DNA of 50,404 nucleotides from JAEUNJ01 sp052035955 (GTDB lineage Bacteria > Pseudomonadota > Gammaproteobacteria > Burkholderiales > Rhodocyclaceae): contig JBPOHD010000118.1 in NCBI GenBank assembly GCA_052035955.1, positions 1-50,404 on the forward strand, written 5' to 3'. Shown piece by piece: positions 1 through 9,496 of the stretch. The notes beneath the pieces are model-generated. The model was not told the origin of the DNA, did no database searches, and saw only the letters and a list, made by a program, of their open reading frames with translations. The translations under genes were made by a program, and so were the position numbers. Every line of letters begins with the position of its first letter. Position 1 is the stretch's first letter.

Positions 1-37
1 GCGCCCACAGTTCATCGTCCAGTATCGGTTTGGCCAT
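1..37 (-). mobile_element. 5' end of an IS5-like transposase gene, cut by the window edge
   Basis: Only the first 12 codons are inside the window, reading leftwards from an ATG at 37 and giving MAKPILDDELWA. That opening resembles IS5-type transposases, where a similar start is followed by a LIEPLLP-like segment that here would lie outside. An AGAGG ribosome site sits just upstream and is part of an inverted repeat (see 40-67). The element's end must lie between here and the glycosylase stop codon at 122, but I could not fix the terminal inverted repeat or a target duplication. The family call rests on very few residues. Confidence 0.5.
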
Positions 38-39
38 TT

Positions 40-67
40 CCTCTGCACAAAAAAAACAGGGCAGAGG
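40..67 (-). promoter_or_regulatory. Hairpin covering the transposase ribosome-binding site
   Basis: CCTCTGC at 40-46 and GCAGAGG at 61-67 form a perfect 7-bp inverted repeat with an A/T-tract loop. In the leftward transcript the 3' arm contains the AGAGG Shine-Dalgarno sequence of the transposase. A folded transcript would hide the ribosome site, a known way for insertion sequences to avoid expression from outside transcription. Confidence 0.45.
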
Positions 68-121
68 TTAACGAATTTCGACCTTTGTGAACAGGGGGTA
101 ACACTCATTTTGTTAGAGTTT

Positions 122-637
122 CTAAGCGCCTGGATCGGGCGCCGGACCGGACAGGAAAGGGCCGAGGGCGGCCCGCCAGGCCTCCAGCTTGGTCCTGAAG
201 GACATGCCGGCGTGGGCCGGACTGGTGGACGGCAGGACGGCTGTCGCATAGCCCAAATCCGCCATCGCCGCGACGAGACGCGCCGCCGTCCGGCCGTTGA
301 AGCAGACCAGGGCCAGGTCCGGCGCCCATCGACGCAGGCGGCCGAAATCGTTCTGCCGCGCGTTGCGGATCGCCGAATCGAGGGAACCTTCGCGTTCGCA
401 GCGGCCATAGACATCCCATATGGCCAGACCGGCCGCCTTGACGGCGGCCTGCCTGGCGATGTAGTCCGTCTCCGGCAGGGGGACCCCGATCAATGCCGAA
501 AGCATGGGCCAGAACTGGTTCCGGCGGTGGGCGTAATACTGGCCTGCGGCGAGGGAGGCCTCGGACGGAAACGAGCCCAGGACCAGCACCCGGGCCCGCT
601 CGTCGATGATCGGGGGCAGGCCCCGGAGGACCGCCAA
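122..637 (-). CDS. DNA-deoxyinosine (hypoxanthine) glycosylase, UDG superfamily family 6
   Basis: The 171-residue protein matches the small cytosolic base-excision glycosylases that remove hypoxanthine left by adenine deamination. The family signature is clear near the N-terminus: LVLGSFPSEASLAAGQYYAH followed by RRNQFWPML. A C-terminal SPAHAGMSF segment fits the second active-site loop of the superfamily. Length is normal for the family. The start is weak: the first usable codon is TTG at 637, with no clear ribosome site, 10 bp after the htpG stop, so translation may be coupled to htpG. The stop codon lies right beside the insertion sequence, so the last few residues could have been altered by the insertion. 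Function is known from homologues and inferred here. Confidence 0.8.
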   Translation of the reverse strand: MAVLRGLPPIIDERARVLVLGSFPSEASLAAGQYYAHRRNQFWPMLSALIGVPLPETDYIARQAAVKAAGLAIWDVYGRCEREGSLDSAIRNARQNDFGRLRRWAPDLALVCFNGRTAARLVAAMADLGYATAVLPSTSPAHAGMSFRTKLEAWRAALGPFLSGPAPDPGA

Positions 638-647
638 GGTCGGGCCG

Positions 648-2603
<1,956 letters not shown>

Positions 2604-2631
2604 GGAATCCTCCTGGAGTAACACCCGCGCG

Positions 2632-2659
2632 ATATGGGGCCGGCCGGGGCGATTTCAAG
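2632..2659 (-). promoter_or_regulatory. Sigma-32 heat-shock promoter of htpG
   Basis: Read on the minus strand, a perfect CTTGAAA -35 (2653-2659) and a perfect CCCCATAT -10 (2632-2639) are separated by 13 bases. This matches the RpoH consensus CTTGAAA-N11-15-CCCCATnT. Predicted transcription start is near 2625, giving a leader of about 22 bases before htpG. Confidence 0.9.
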
Positions 2660-2777
2660 CACCCCCGGAAATAGTTTTCCGGCGCCTTGACGGGTCCCCG
2701 GGGCCGCCCCTAGTATTCTCGAGATTTGAACAATACCAACCGGGCGGCATCGGCCGCCCCCCAACCAGGAGAACCCC

Positions 2778-3386
2778 ATGAAGCTCTACTACAAGGCCGG
2801 CGCCTGCTCCCTTTCCCCCCATATCGCCCTCTGCGAGGCCGGATTGCCCCACGATCTGGAATCCGTGGACCTGCAGAGCAAGAAGATGGGCGGCGGCGGC
2901 GACTACCTGACCGTCAATCCGAAGGGCTACGTGCCGGCCCTCCAGCTCGACGGCGGGCAGGTGCTCACCGAGGGTCCGGCCATCGTCCAGTACATTGCCG
3001 ACCAGGTGCCCGAAAAGAAGCTGGCTCCGCCGGCCGGCAGCCTGGAGCGCTACCGCCTGCAGGAATGGCTGAACTACATTTCCACCGAGATCCACAAGAG
3101 CTTCAGCCCCCTGTTCAACCCGTCCGCCCACGAGGACTGGAAGAACGCCGCCAAGGCGCTGCTGGCGCGGCGCATCGGCTTCGTGTCGGAGAAGCTGGGC
3201 AGCCAGAGCTACCTGATGGGCGAGCAGTTCACCGTCGCCGACGGCTACCTCTTCACCTGCCTGGGCTGGGGCAAGTACGTGGGCATCGACGTCGGCCAGT
3301 GGCCGAACCTGGGCGCCTACCTGGGCCGTGTGGCCGCCAGGCCCGCGGTGCAGGAGGCTCTGAAGGCGGAAGGGCTGATCAAGTAA
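2778..3386 (+). CDS. Glutathione S-transferase, beta-class-like
   Basis: A 202-residue cytosolic enzyme of the type that conjugates glutathione to electrophiles or handles peroxides. The N-terminal thioredoxin-fold domain begins MKLYYKAGACSLSPHIALCE, typical of bacterial beta-class GST with its Ser/Cys active-site region. It continues with the cis-proline segment YVPALQLDG and the glutathione-contacting LTEGPAIVQYIAD. The C-terminal helical domain follows from about residue 90, including LMGEQFTVADGYLFTCLGW with the conserved N-cap box. An AGGAGA ribosome site precedes the ATG. It is divergent from htpG. The specific substrate cannot be read from sequence. Confidence 0.92.
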   Translation: MKLYYKAGACSLSPHIALCEAGLPHDLESVDLQSKKMGGGGDYLTVNPKGYVPALQLDGGQVLTEGPAIVQYIADQVPEKKLAPPAGSLERYRLQEWLNYISTEIHKSFSPLFNPSAHEDWKNAAKALLARRIGFVSEKLGSQSYLMGEQFTVADGYLFTCLGWGKYVGIDVGQWPNLGAYLGRVAARPAVQEALKAEGLIK

Positions 3387-3395
3387 GCCCCCCTC

Positions 3396-3418
3396 CCCCC
3401 GCCCCCCTGGGGCGGGGG
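3396..3418. terminator. GC-only hairpin between convergent genes
   Basis: A perfect 10-bp stem (CCCCCGCCCC / GGGGCGGGGG) with a CCT loop lies just after the GST stop and before the convergent emrB end. There is no T-tract on either side, so it is at best a weak or Rho-assisted terminator. Confidence 0.3.
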
Positions 3419-3529
3419 AACTCGCCTGCTCGTGGCCCTCGGCTGTTACCGGGAGGCGACTCGGGCCGGCACCAAGGGGATCGCTCCTCCGGCCCCTGCT
3501 GTCCGGACTTCGGGCGGCCCCGCCCGCCC

Positions 3530-5119
3530 TCAGTGCGCCACCTCGCCGGCCCGGGCGAACTGCCCACGGCGGATCAGCAGCAGCAGCGGCAGGGCCAGGA
3601 CCATGGCGACGCCGAAGCCGAGGAACAGGCGCTCGAAGGCCAGCATCGAGGCCTGCTTGACCACCTGCCCCTCGAGGATGCGCAGGGCCTTGGCCTGGGC
3701 GAGGATTTCCGGGGTGCCGTGGGAGATCACCAGGGCCTTCAGCTTGGCCAGGCGCAGGGCGGCCTCCTGGGAACCCTCGGTGACGTGGCGGATCAGTTCA
3801 CCCCGGTTGGCCTGCTGCCACTGGACGAAGAGGGTCGCCGACGAGGCGATGCCGACGGAGCCTCCGAGTTGCCGGGTGAGGTTGTAGAGGCCGCTGCCGT
3901 TGGCCACCTTCTCGGGCATCAGGTTGCCCAGGGCCAGGTTGTTGAGGGGGATGAAGACCATGCCGAGGCCGACGCCGCGCAGGATCATCGGCACCAGGAA
4001 GTCGTCCCAGCCGGACTGGGTGGTGAACAGGGAGTGCTTCCACATGGAATAGGAGAAGATGGCCACGCCGCAGATCACGAAGAGGCGCAGGTCGAGGCGG
4101 GTCTTGGCCACCGTGCGGCCCATGATGGCCATGGTCACGCCGGAGGCGATGGCTCCGGGCAGGATGACCAGGCCGGTTTCCCAGGCGGTGAAGCCGAGCA
4201 GGGTCTGGGCGTAGACCGGGAACACGAAGACGACGCTGTAGAGCGCCGAGCCGACGACGAAGGTGAACACCACCGAGGCCGCGAACTGCGGGTCGGCCAG
4301 GATGCGCAGGTCCACCACCGGATGCGGATGGCGAAGTTCCTGCCAGACCAGGGCCGAGAGGGCCAGCACCGCCACGACGGCGTAGGCCACCACCTCCCGG
4401 GATGCCCACCAGTCCAGCTTCTCGCCCCGCTCCAGCATGGTCTGCAGGCAGCCGATGCCCACCGCCAGCAGCAGCAGGCCGAGGGCGTCGACCTGCTCGG
4501 CCTTTTCGCCGTATTTGGAATCGGGGACCACCATCAGGGTCAGCAACAGGGCCCCGAGGCCCAGGGGCACGTTGATGTAGAAGATCCATGGCCAGGACAG
4601 GGTGTCGGTCAGCCAGCCGCCCAGGGTGGGGCCCAGCATCGGGCCCGTCATGATGCCGAGTCCGAAGATGGCCATGGCCTGGCCCGCCTCCTCGCGCGGG
4701 AAGACCTCGTAGAGCGTCGCCTGGGCCGTCGAGATCAGCCCGCCGCCGCCGAGGCCCTGCACCACGCGCCAGAAGACCAGGGACTCCAGGCTGCTGGAGG
4801 CGCCGCACATGATCGAGGAAAAGACGAACAGCATGATGGACAGGGCGAAGTAGTTGCGCCGCCCGAACCAGTTGCCCAGCCAGCCGGAAATGGGCAGGAC
4901 GATGACATTGGCCACCACGTAGCCGGTGGACACCCAGGCAACCTCGTCCAGGGTCGCCCCGAGGTTGCCCATCATGTGCGGAATGGCCACGTTCACGATG
5001 CTCGTGTCCACCAGTTCCAGGACAGAGGCCAGGGTGACCGTGAAGGCGATCAGGTAGCGGTAGCGGTGCGCGTCGGCATCGTCCTCGACGCGGCGCAGGC
5101 CGGGCAGCAGCGGCTTCAA
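3530..5119 (-). CDS. emrB: EmrB-type multidrug efflux transporter (MFS, DHA2 family)
   Basis: A 529-residue inner-membrane drug:proton antiporter of the 14-helix DHA2 group. It opens with a cytoplasmic stretch and then RYLIAFTVTLASVLELVDTS, the family's first helix with motif D1. It continues with AWVSTGYVVANVIVLPISGW, the loop motif GRRNYF, and the antiporter motif C region GIMTGPMLGPTLGGWLTD. The start at 5119 is a TTG eight bases after the emrA stop, with a poor ribosome site, so translation probably depends on emrA. Together with EmrA it would form an inner-membrane/periplasmic export unit. No outer-membrane channel is encoded beside it, so a TolC-like protein from elsewhere is expected. 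Likely substrates are hydrophobic toxins; none can be named. Confidence 0.93.
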   Translation of the reverse strand: MKPLLPGLRRVEDDADAHRYRYLIAFTVTLASVLELVDTSIVNVAIPHMMGNLGATLDEVAWVSTGYVVANVIVLPISGWLGNWFGRRNYFALSIMLFVFSSIMCGASSSLESLVFWRVVQGLGGGGLISTAQATLYEVFPREEAGQAMAIFGLGIMTGPMLGPTLGGWLTDTLSWPWIFYINVPLGLGALLLTLMVVPDSKYGEKAEQVDALGLLLLAVGIGCLQTMLERGEKLDWWASREVVAYAVVAVLALSALVWQELRHPHPVVDLRILADPQFAASVVFTFVVGSALYSVVFVFPVYAQTLLGFTAWETGLVILPGAIASGVTMAIMGRTVAKTRLDLRLFVICGVAIFSYSMWKHSLFTTQSGWDDFLVPMILRGVGLGMVFIPLNNLALGNLMPEKVANGSGLYNLTRQLGGSVGIASSATLFVQWQQANRGELIRHVTEGSQEAALRLAKLKALVISHGTPEILAQAKALRILEGQVVKQASMLAFERLFLGFGVAMVLALPLLLLIRRGQFARAGEVAH

Positions 5120-5126
5120 GGCCGGG

Positions 5127-6182
5127 TCACTTGACGGCGATGGTCACGAAGACGGAGAGGCCCGGGCGCAGCAGGCGCTGGGGGTCGTCCGCCTGCTTGA
5201 CGCGGATGCGCACCGGCACCCGCTGTACGACCTTGGTGAAATTGCCCGTCGCGTTGTCCGGCGGCAGCAGGGAGAAGCGGGCCCCGGTGGCCGGGCTGAT
5301 CGAGTCGACGACCCCCTCCACCCTGGCACCCGGGTAGGCGTCGACGTCGATCTCCGCGCGAAGCCCCGGCTTCACGTCCCGGACCTCGGTCTCCTTCATG
5401 TTGGCGACGATCCATATGTCATCGAGCGGCACGATGGACAGCACCGGTTGCCCGGCCTGCACCAGCTGGCCAGGCTCGACGGTCTTGTTGGCCACCAAAC
5501 CGGCGACGGGCGCCGTCACGCGCGTGTCCGCGAGCTGGTTGGCCGCCAGGTCACGCGCCCCGCGGGCGGCCTCGACCCGCGCCAGGGCGGCCCGCAGGGC
5601 GGCCCCCGTCGCGGACACCTGCTCGCCGGCCGAGGCGGCCGTGTCGCGGCTCGCCCTGACCTGGGCATGGGCCGAACGGGCGGCCGCCTCGGCCGCATCG
5701 AGGGCCTGGGGCGTCGCCATCCTCTTTGCCACCAGTTCCCGCAGCCGTTCCACGTCCTTCTGGGCCCGGTCGGCATTGGCCAGGGCCTGCTCGATGCCGG
5801 ACCGGGCCGCCGATGCCGTCGCCCGGGCCGCCGCCACCTGCGCCTCGGCCTGTCCGGGCTTGCCGCCCTCGCGGCCCGCCGCCGCGATGGCCAGTTGCAG
5901 CTCGGCCTCGGCCTGGGCCAGCTTCACCTTCAGGTCCCGATCATCGATGGCGATCAGCAGGTCGCCGGCCTTTACCGCCTGGTGGTCCGTCACCTTCACG
6001 GCCGTCACGTATCCGCCGATCTTCGGCAGTACCGGCACGATATGGCCCTCCACCTGCGCGTTGTCGGTCGTCACGTGGGACAGTCCCCACCACCAGCGAT
6101 GGCCGAGCCAGGCCGCGAAGGCCAGCAGGAGCAGGAGGAAGACGATGCGGGGCGCCTTGCGCTTGGACGCGGTTTCGCTCAT
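5127..6182 (-). CDS. emrA: EmrA-type membrane fusion protein (HlyD family)
   Basis: A 351-residue periplasmic adaptor anchored by one N-terminal helix (about residues 12-30, rich in L/A/W). After the anchor, the motif HVTTDNAQVEGHIVPVLPKI and the biotinyl-lipoyl half-motif VTDHQAVKAGDLL are typical of EmrA. A long alanine-rich coiled-coil hairpin follows (roughly residues 85-200). The second lipoyl half is VTAPVAGLVANKTVEPGQLV, followed by the beta-barrel region. It pairs with the downstream emrB and is divergent from the marR gene, whose product probably controls it. Start is the ATG at 6182; the ribosome site is weak. Confidence 0.93.
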   Translation of the reverse strand: MSETASKRKAPRIVFLLLLLAFAAWLGHRWWWGLSHVTTDNAQVEGHIVPVLPKIGGYVTAVKVTDHQAVKAGDLLIAIDDRDLKVKLAQAEAELQLAIAAAGREGGKPGQAEAQVAAARATASAARSGIEQALANADRAQKDVERLRELVAKRMATPQALDAAEAAARSAHAQVRASRDTAASAGEQVSATGAALRAALARVEAARGARDLAANQLADTRVTAPVAGLVANKTVEPGQLVQAGQPVLSIVPLDDIWIVANMKETEVRDVKPGLRAEIDVDAYPGARVEGVVDSISPATGARFSLLPPDNATGNFTKVVQRVPVRIRVKQADDPQRLLRPGLSVFVTIAVK

Positions 6183-6240
6183 CGGAATTGCATTTCGGGA
6201 GTTTTCGGCGAAGGCCGAACCCTACCACAGACGCGGGAAA

Positions 6241-6269
6241 TTGCGCCGGGATTTAAGTGCATATACACT
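6241..6269 (+). promoter_or_regulatory. marR promoter with overlapping MarR-type operator
   Basis: TTGCGC (6241-6246), a 17-base spacer and TACACT (6264-6269) form a sigma-70-like promoter. Its predicted start falls exactly on the A of the marR ATG at 6276. The imperfect palindrome AGTGCATATACACT (6256-6269) covers the -10 box and lies in the marR/emrA intergenic region, as expected for a MarR-family autoregulatory operator. Both assignments are by eye. Confidence 0.55.
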
Positions 6270-6275
6270 CTTTCC

Positions 6276-6740
6276 ATGGCCACCCCCCCAGCCCATTCCA
6301 CCGACCCCGTCTCGCCGCCCAAGCCGCGCGGATGCACCTTCCTGCGGCTGCGCAAGGCCGCCCGCCGCATGACCCAGCGCTACGACGCCCACCTGCAGCC
6401 GAGCGGCCTGCGCATCACGCAGTTTTCCCTGCTGGCGGCGCTGGCCGGCGACGAGGCCTTCACGATTTCCAGCCTCGCCGCCCGCATGGCCATGGACCGC
6501 ACGACGCTGACCCGCAACCTCAAGCCCCTGGCCGACCGGGGCCTCCTCCGCCTCGGCGCCTGCGACGACGCCCGCTGCCGCAGCGTCGCCCTCACGGATG
6601 CCGGCAGCGTTGCCTTCGCCGCTGCCCTGCCCCTGTGGCGCCAGGCCCAGAAGGAGATCCTCGCCCTCGTCGGCGCCCCGGACCTGGAGCGCCTGCACCA
6701 GCTCCTCGACCGCACCCTGACCCTGCTCGAAGCACCGTAA
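6276..6740 (+). CDS. MarR-family transcriptional regulator
   Basis: A 154-residue winged-helix repressor of the MarR family, which usually releases DNA on binding small phenolic or toxic ligands. The opening helix CTFLRLRKAARRMTQRYD and the following SGLRITQFSLLAAL are characteristic. The recognition helix and wing are in ISSLAARMAMDRTTLTRNLK and RCRSVALTDAG. No Shine-Dalgarno sequence precedes the ATG, and the predicted promoter starts transcription at that ATG, so the mRNA may be leaderless. The gene is divergent from emrAB and six bases upstream of an MFS gene, so it probably regulates one or both. The ligand is unknown. Confidence 0.9.
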   Translation: MATPPAHSTDPVSPPKPRGCTFLRLRKAARRMTQRYDAHLQPSGLRITQFSLLAALAGDEAFTISSLAARMAMDRTTLTRNLKPLADRGLLRLGACDDARCRSVALTDAGSVAFAAALPLWRQAQKEILALVGAPDLERLHQLLDRTLTLLEAP

Positions 6741-6746
6741 GAAGCC

Positions 6747-7958
6747 ATGACCGCCCCCCAACGCTCCCTCGGCTCCGTCCTCGCCTTCGCCGCCCTCATC
6801 GTCTGCGTGGCCATGGGCATCCGCCACACCTTCGGACTCTTCCTGACGCCCATGAGCGTCGCCCACCAGTGGGAACGGGAAGTCTTCTCCTTCGCCATGG
6901 CCCTGCAGAACCTGATGTGGGGCGCCTCCCAGCCCTTCGCCGGCCTGCTGGCCGACCGCTGGGGCGCGAAGCGCGTGCTCTGGGCCGGCGGCGCCCTCTA
7001 CATCCTCGGCCTGGTCGGCATGGCCTTCTCCGCCACCGGCACCGGCTTCGCCGCCACGGCCGGCCTGATTATCGGCATCGCCCAGTCGGGCACCACCTAC
7101 AGCGTCGTCTTCTCCGCCCTCGGCAAGCTGGTGCCAGAATCGAGACGGAGCTGGGCGATGGGCCTGGTCGCCGCCGCCGGCTCCTTCGGCCAGTTCCTGA
7201 TGATCCCCGTTGCCTCGGGCCTCATCGGCGGCCTCGGCTGGTTCGCCACCCTGCTCGTCTTCGCCGCCGGGTCGCTCCTGATCTTTCCGCTGGGCAGCGC
7301 CCTCACCCGGGGTCTGGTGCCTTCCTCCGCCGGCGCCGGGCAGTCGGCCGGCGAAGCCCTGCGGGAAGCCATGCGCGAACGCAGCTTCGTCTTCCTGATG
7401 GCCGGCTACTTCGTCTGCGGCTTCCAGGTGGTCTTCCTGGGCGTGCACCTGCCCACCTACCTGCTGGACAAGGGCCTCTCGGGCAACGTCGGCATGACCG
7501 CCCTGGCCCTCATCGGCCTGTTCAACGTCTTCGGCACCTACGCCATCGGGCACCTGGGGGCCCGCTACCCGAAACGAATACTCCTGGCCTGCATCTACTT
7601 CGGGCGCAGCGTGGCCATCTCCCTCTTCCTCCTGGCGCCCCTGACGCCCCTCTCCGTCTACGTCTTCTCCGCCGTCATGGGCCTGCTCTGGCTGTCCACG
7701 GTGCCACCGACCAACGCCATCGTCGCCCAGGTCTTCGGCGTGCGCTTCCTGGGCATGCTCTCGGGCTTCGTCTTCATGAGCCACCAGATCGGCAGCTTCT
7801 TCGGCGTCTGGCTGGGCGGCCGCCTGTTCGACGCCACCGGCTCTTACGACATCGTGTGGGGCATCTGCATCGCCCTCGGCGTCATCGCCGCCGCCTTCAA
7901 CCTGCCGATCGACGAGCGCAGCCTGGAATCCCGGCGGGCCCTTTCCGCCGCCACCTGA
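6747..7958 (+). CDS. MFS transporter, monocarboxylate/oxalate-formate-like
   Basis: A 403-residue inner-membrane carrier with about 12 helices. The opening GIRHTFGLFLTPMSVAHQWE and the loop motif GLLADRWGAKRVL are typical of the monocarboxylate/oxalate-formate antiporter branch of the major facilitator superfamily. A central cytoplasmic loop (around residues 195-215) separates the two six-helix halves. The second half starts near SFVFLMAGYFVCGFQVVFLG. It follows marR by six bases, so the two are likely one transcript, and the thioesterase gene follows 16 bases later. Direction and substrate of transport cannot be determined from sequence. Confidence 0.88.
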   Translation: MTAPQRSLGSVLAFAALIVCVAMGIRHTFGLFLTPMSVAHQWEREVFSFAMALQNLMWGASQPFAGLLADRWGAKRVLWAGGALYILGLVGMAFSATGTGFAATAGLIIGIAQSGTTYSVVFSALGKLVPESRRSWAMGLVAAAGSFGQFLMIPVASGLIGGLGWFATLLVFAAGSLLIFPLGSALTRGLVPSSAGAGQSAGEALREAMRERSFVFLMAGYFVCGFQVVFLGVHLPTYLLDKGLSGNVGMTALALIGLFNVFGTYAIGHLGARYPKRILLACIYFGRSVAISLFLLAPLTPLSVYVFSAVMGLLWLSTVPPTNAIVAQVFGVRFLGMLSGFVFMSHQIGSFFGVWLGGRLFDATGSYDIVWGICIALGVIAAAFNLPIDERSLESRRALSAAT

Positions 7959-7974
7959 CCCAAAGGACCACAGC

Positions 7975-8412
7975 ATGGCCAGCAGTGTCGCCCCCCGCCC
8001 CGAGATCACCCTCGAGGTCCTCAACAACCTGAGCCAGGACTACCTGCCCGGATTCCTCGGCATCCATATCACCGGACTCACCGCGGGCGCCCTGAAGAGC
8101 CGCATGCAGGTGGAGAAGCTCCACTTCGCGCCGAACAGCTTCCTCCATGCGGCCAGCATCGTGGCGCTGGCCGACACCACCTGCGGCTACGCCACCATCG
8201 CCCACCTGCCGGCCGGCGCCGAATCCTTCACCACCGTGGAACTGAAGAGCAACCACCTCGGCACCATCCGCGAGGGCGCCATCCGCTGCGAGGCCCAGGC
8301 CCAGCACCTGGGCCGCAACACCCAGGTCTGGGATGCCGTGGTCACCGACGAATCGACCGGCCGCAAGCTGGCCCTTTTCCGCTGCACCCAGATGATCCTC
8401 TGGCCCCGCTGA
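7975..8412 (+). CDS. PaaI-like hotdog-fold thioesterase
   Basis: A 145-residue protein of the hotdog fold. Enzymes of this kind hydrolyse acyl- or aryl-CoA thioesters in the cytosol, usually as a tetramer. The motif FAPNSFLHAASIVALADTTC matches the conserved substrate helix of PaaI-type enzymes, with an Asn rather than Gly before the helix, and Asp in ADTTCGY near the active site. TVELKSNHLGTIREG covers the following strands. An AAAGGA site lies upstream of the ATG. It ends the apparent marR-MFS-thioesterase operon, which suggests detoxification or turnover of an aromatic or carboxylic acid, but this is inference. Confidence 0.87.
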   Translation: MASSVAPRPEITLEVLNNLSQDYLPGFLGIHITGLTAGALKSRMQVEKLHFAPNSFLHAASIVALADTTCGYATIAHLPAGAESFTTVELKSNHLGTIREGAIRCEAQAQHLGRNTQVWDAVVTDESTGRKLALFRCTQMILWPR

Positions 8413-8443
8413 CCGGGTCGCGCCGACGCGGCCGCGGCAGCCC

Positions 8444-9496
8444 TCAGGCCACGTAGCGCGGATCGGCGAACAGGGTGTCGAACTCCACGCGGCGGACGTC
8501 GGTGCGGTCGGGGATCTCGTAGAGCACGGGGGTGATCATCTCCTCGAAGATGCCGCGCAGGCTGCGGGCGCCGACCTTGTACTCGATGGCCAGTTCCGAG
8601 ATCTCCTCGAAGACCTGGGGGGCCACCACCAGCTCGACCCCTTCCTGGCGGAAGATCTCCCGGAACTGGTTGTAGAGGCAGTTCCTCGGCTCGGTCATGA
8701 TGCGCACCAGCATCTCCCGACTCAGGGGCCGGAACCCGGCCACGATGGGCAGCCGCCCCGCGAATTCGGGGATGAGGCCGAACTCGAACAGGTCCGTCGG
8801 CTTGATGCGGGTATTGAGCCGGTCGAGGATCCTCTGGTTGTCGGCCTCCGAGGTGGAGATGAAGCCGAAGGCGTGGGTCCGCGCCGTGATGTTCTCGAGG
8901 CCGACGAAGGCGCCGCCGCAGATGAACAGGATGTGGGTGGTATCCACGTGGCGGCCGTCGGAGAGGCGCACCGGGGCGCTTTCCATGATCTTCAGCAGGG
9001 CATGCTGGACGGCCTCGCCGGAAGCCGCCCGGGCCTGGCCCTCGGCCGCCTTCAGCTTGTCGATCTCGTCGATGAAGACGATGCCCCGCTGGGCCCGCGC
9101 CAGGTCGCCGTCGGCCCGGTCGATCAGGCGGCGCAGGATGGCCTCGATCTCCTCGTTGACGAACTTTGACTGGGCCAGGGAGGTGGCATCGGCGGTGACG
9201 AAGGGCACCTTCAGGGCCCGCGACAGGGTCTCGCAGAGCAGGGTCTTGCCGGTGCCCGTGGGGCCGATCAGCAGTACGTTGCTCTTCGCCATCTCCACCG
9301 CCGAGTCGCGTGCGCGGGACAACTTGATGTAGTGCGAGTACACCGCGACGGCCATCACCCGCTTCGCCTCCTCCTGGCCGACCACGTGCTGGTCCAGGTA
9401 GGCGACGATGGCCTTGGGCGTCAGGCGCCGGGGCGCCGCCGGCGCCGTGGCGGGCGCCGCTTCGGCCCCGCTCCCGATTCCCGGCGATCTATTCAT
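8444..9496 (-). CDS. ClpX-like AAA+ ATPase lacking the zinc domain, with altered pore loops
   Basis: A 350-residue AAA+ protein clearly related to ClpX. It has Walker A GPTGTGKT (78-85), Walker B GIVFIDEIDK (138-147), ILFICGGAFVGLENI, the arginine-finger region LIPEFAGRLPI and the sensor-2 segment GARSLRGIFEEM. It differs from standard ClpX in several ways. The N-terminal four-cysteine zinc domain is missing, replaced by an Ala/Pro-rich lead. The pore-1 GYVG is KFVN (111-114). The RKH pore loop is shortened to SDGRHV. The ClpP-contacting IGF loop is reduced to HAFGF (208-212). The gene overlaps greB by eight bases. It probably unfolds or remodels proteins, but ClpP partnership is doubtful. 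An ordinary clpX is expected elsewhere in the genome. Confidence 0.9.
   Translation of the reverse strand: MNRSPGIGSGAEAAPATAPAAPRRLTPKAIVAYLDQHVVGQEEAKRVMAVAVYSHYIKLSRARDSAVEMAKSNVLLIGPTGTGKTLLCETLSRALKVPFVTADATSLAQSKFVNEEIEAILRRLIDRADGDLARAQRGIVFIDEIDKLKAAEGQARAASGEAVQHALLKIMESAPVRLSDGRHVDTTHILFICGGAFVGLENITARTHAFGFISTSEADNQRILDRLNTRIKPTDLFEFGLIPEFAGRLPIVAGFRPLSREMLVRIMTEPRNCLYNQFREIFRQEGVELVVAPQVFEEISELAIEYKVGARSLRGIFEEMITPVLYEIPDRTDVRRVEFDTLFADPRYVA

Noticed and set aside
113..125. TTAGAGTTTCTAA as the insertion sequence terminal repeat
   Set aside because: It is a short local palindrome overlapping the glycosylase stop codon; without the other end of the element it cannot be assigned.
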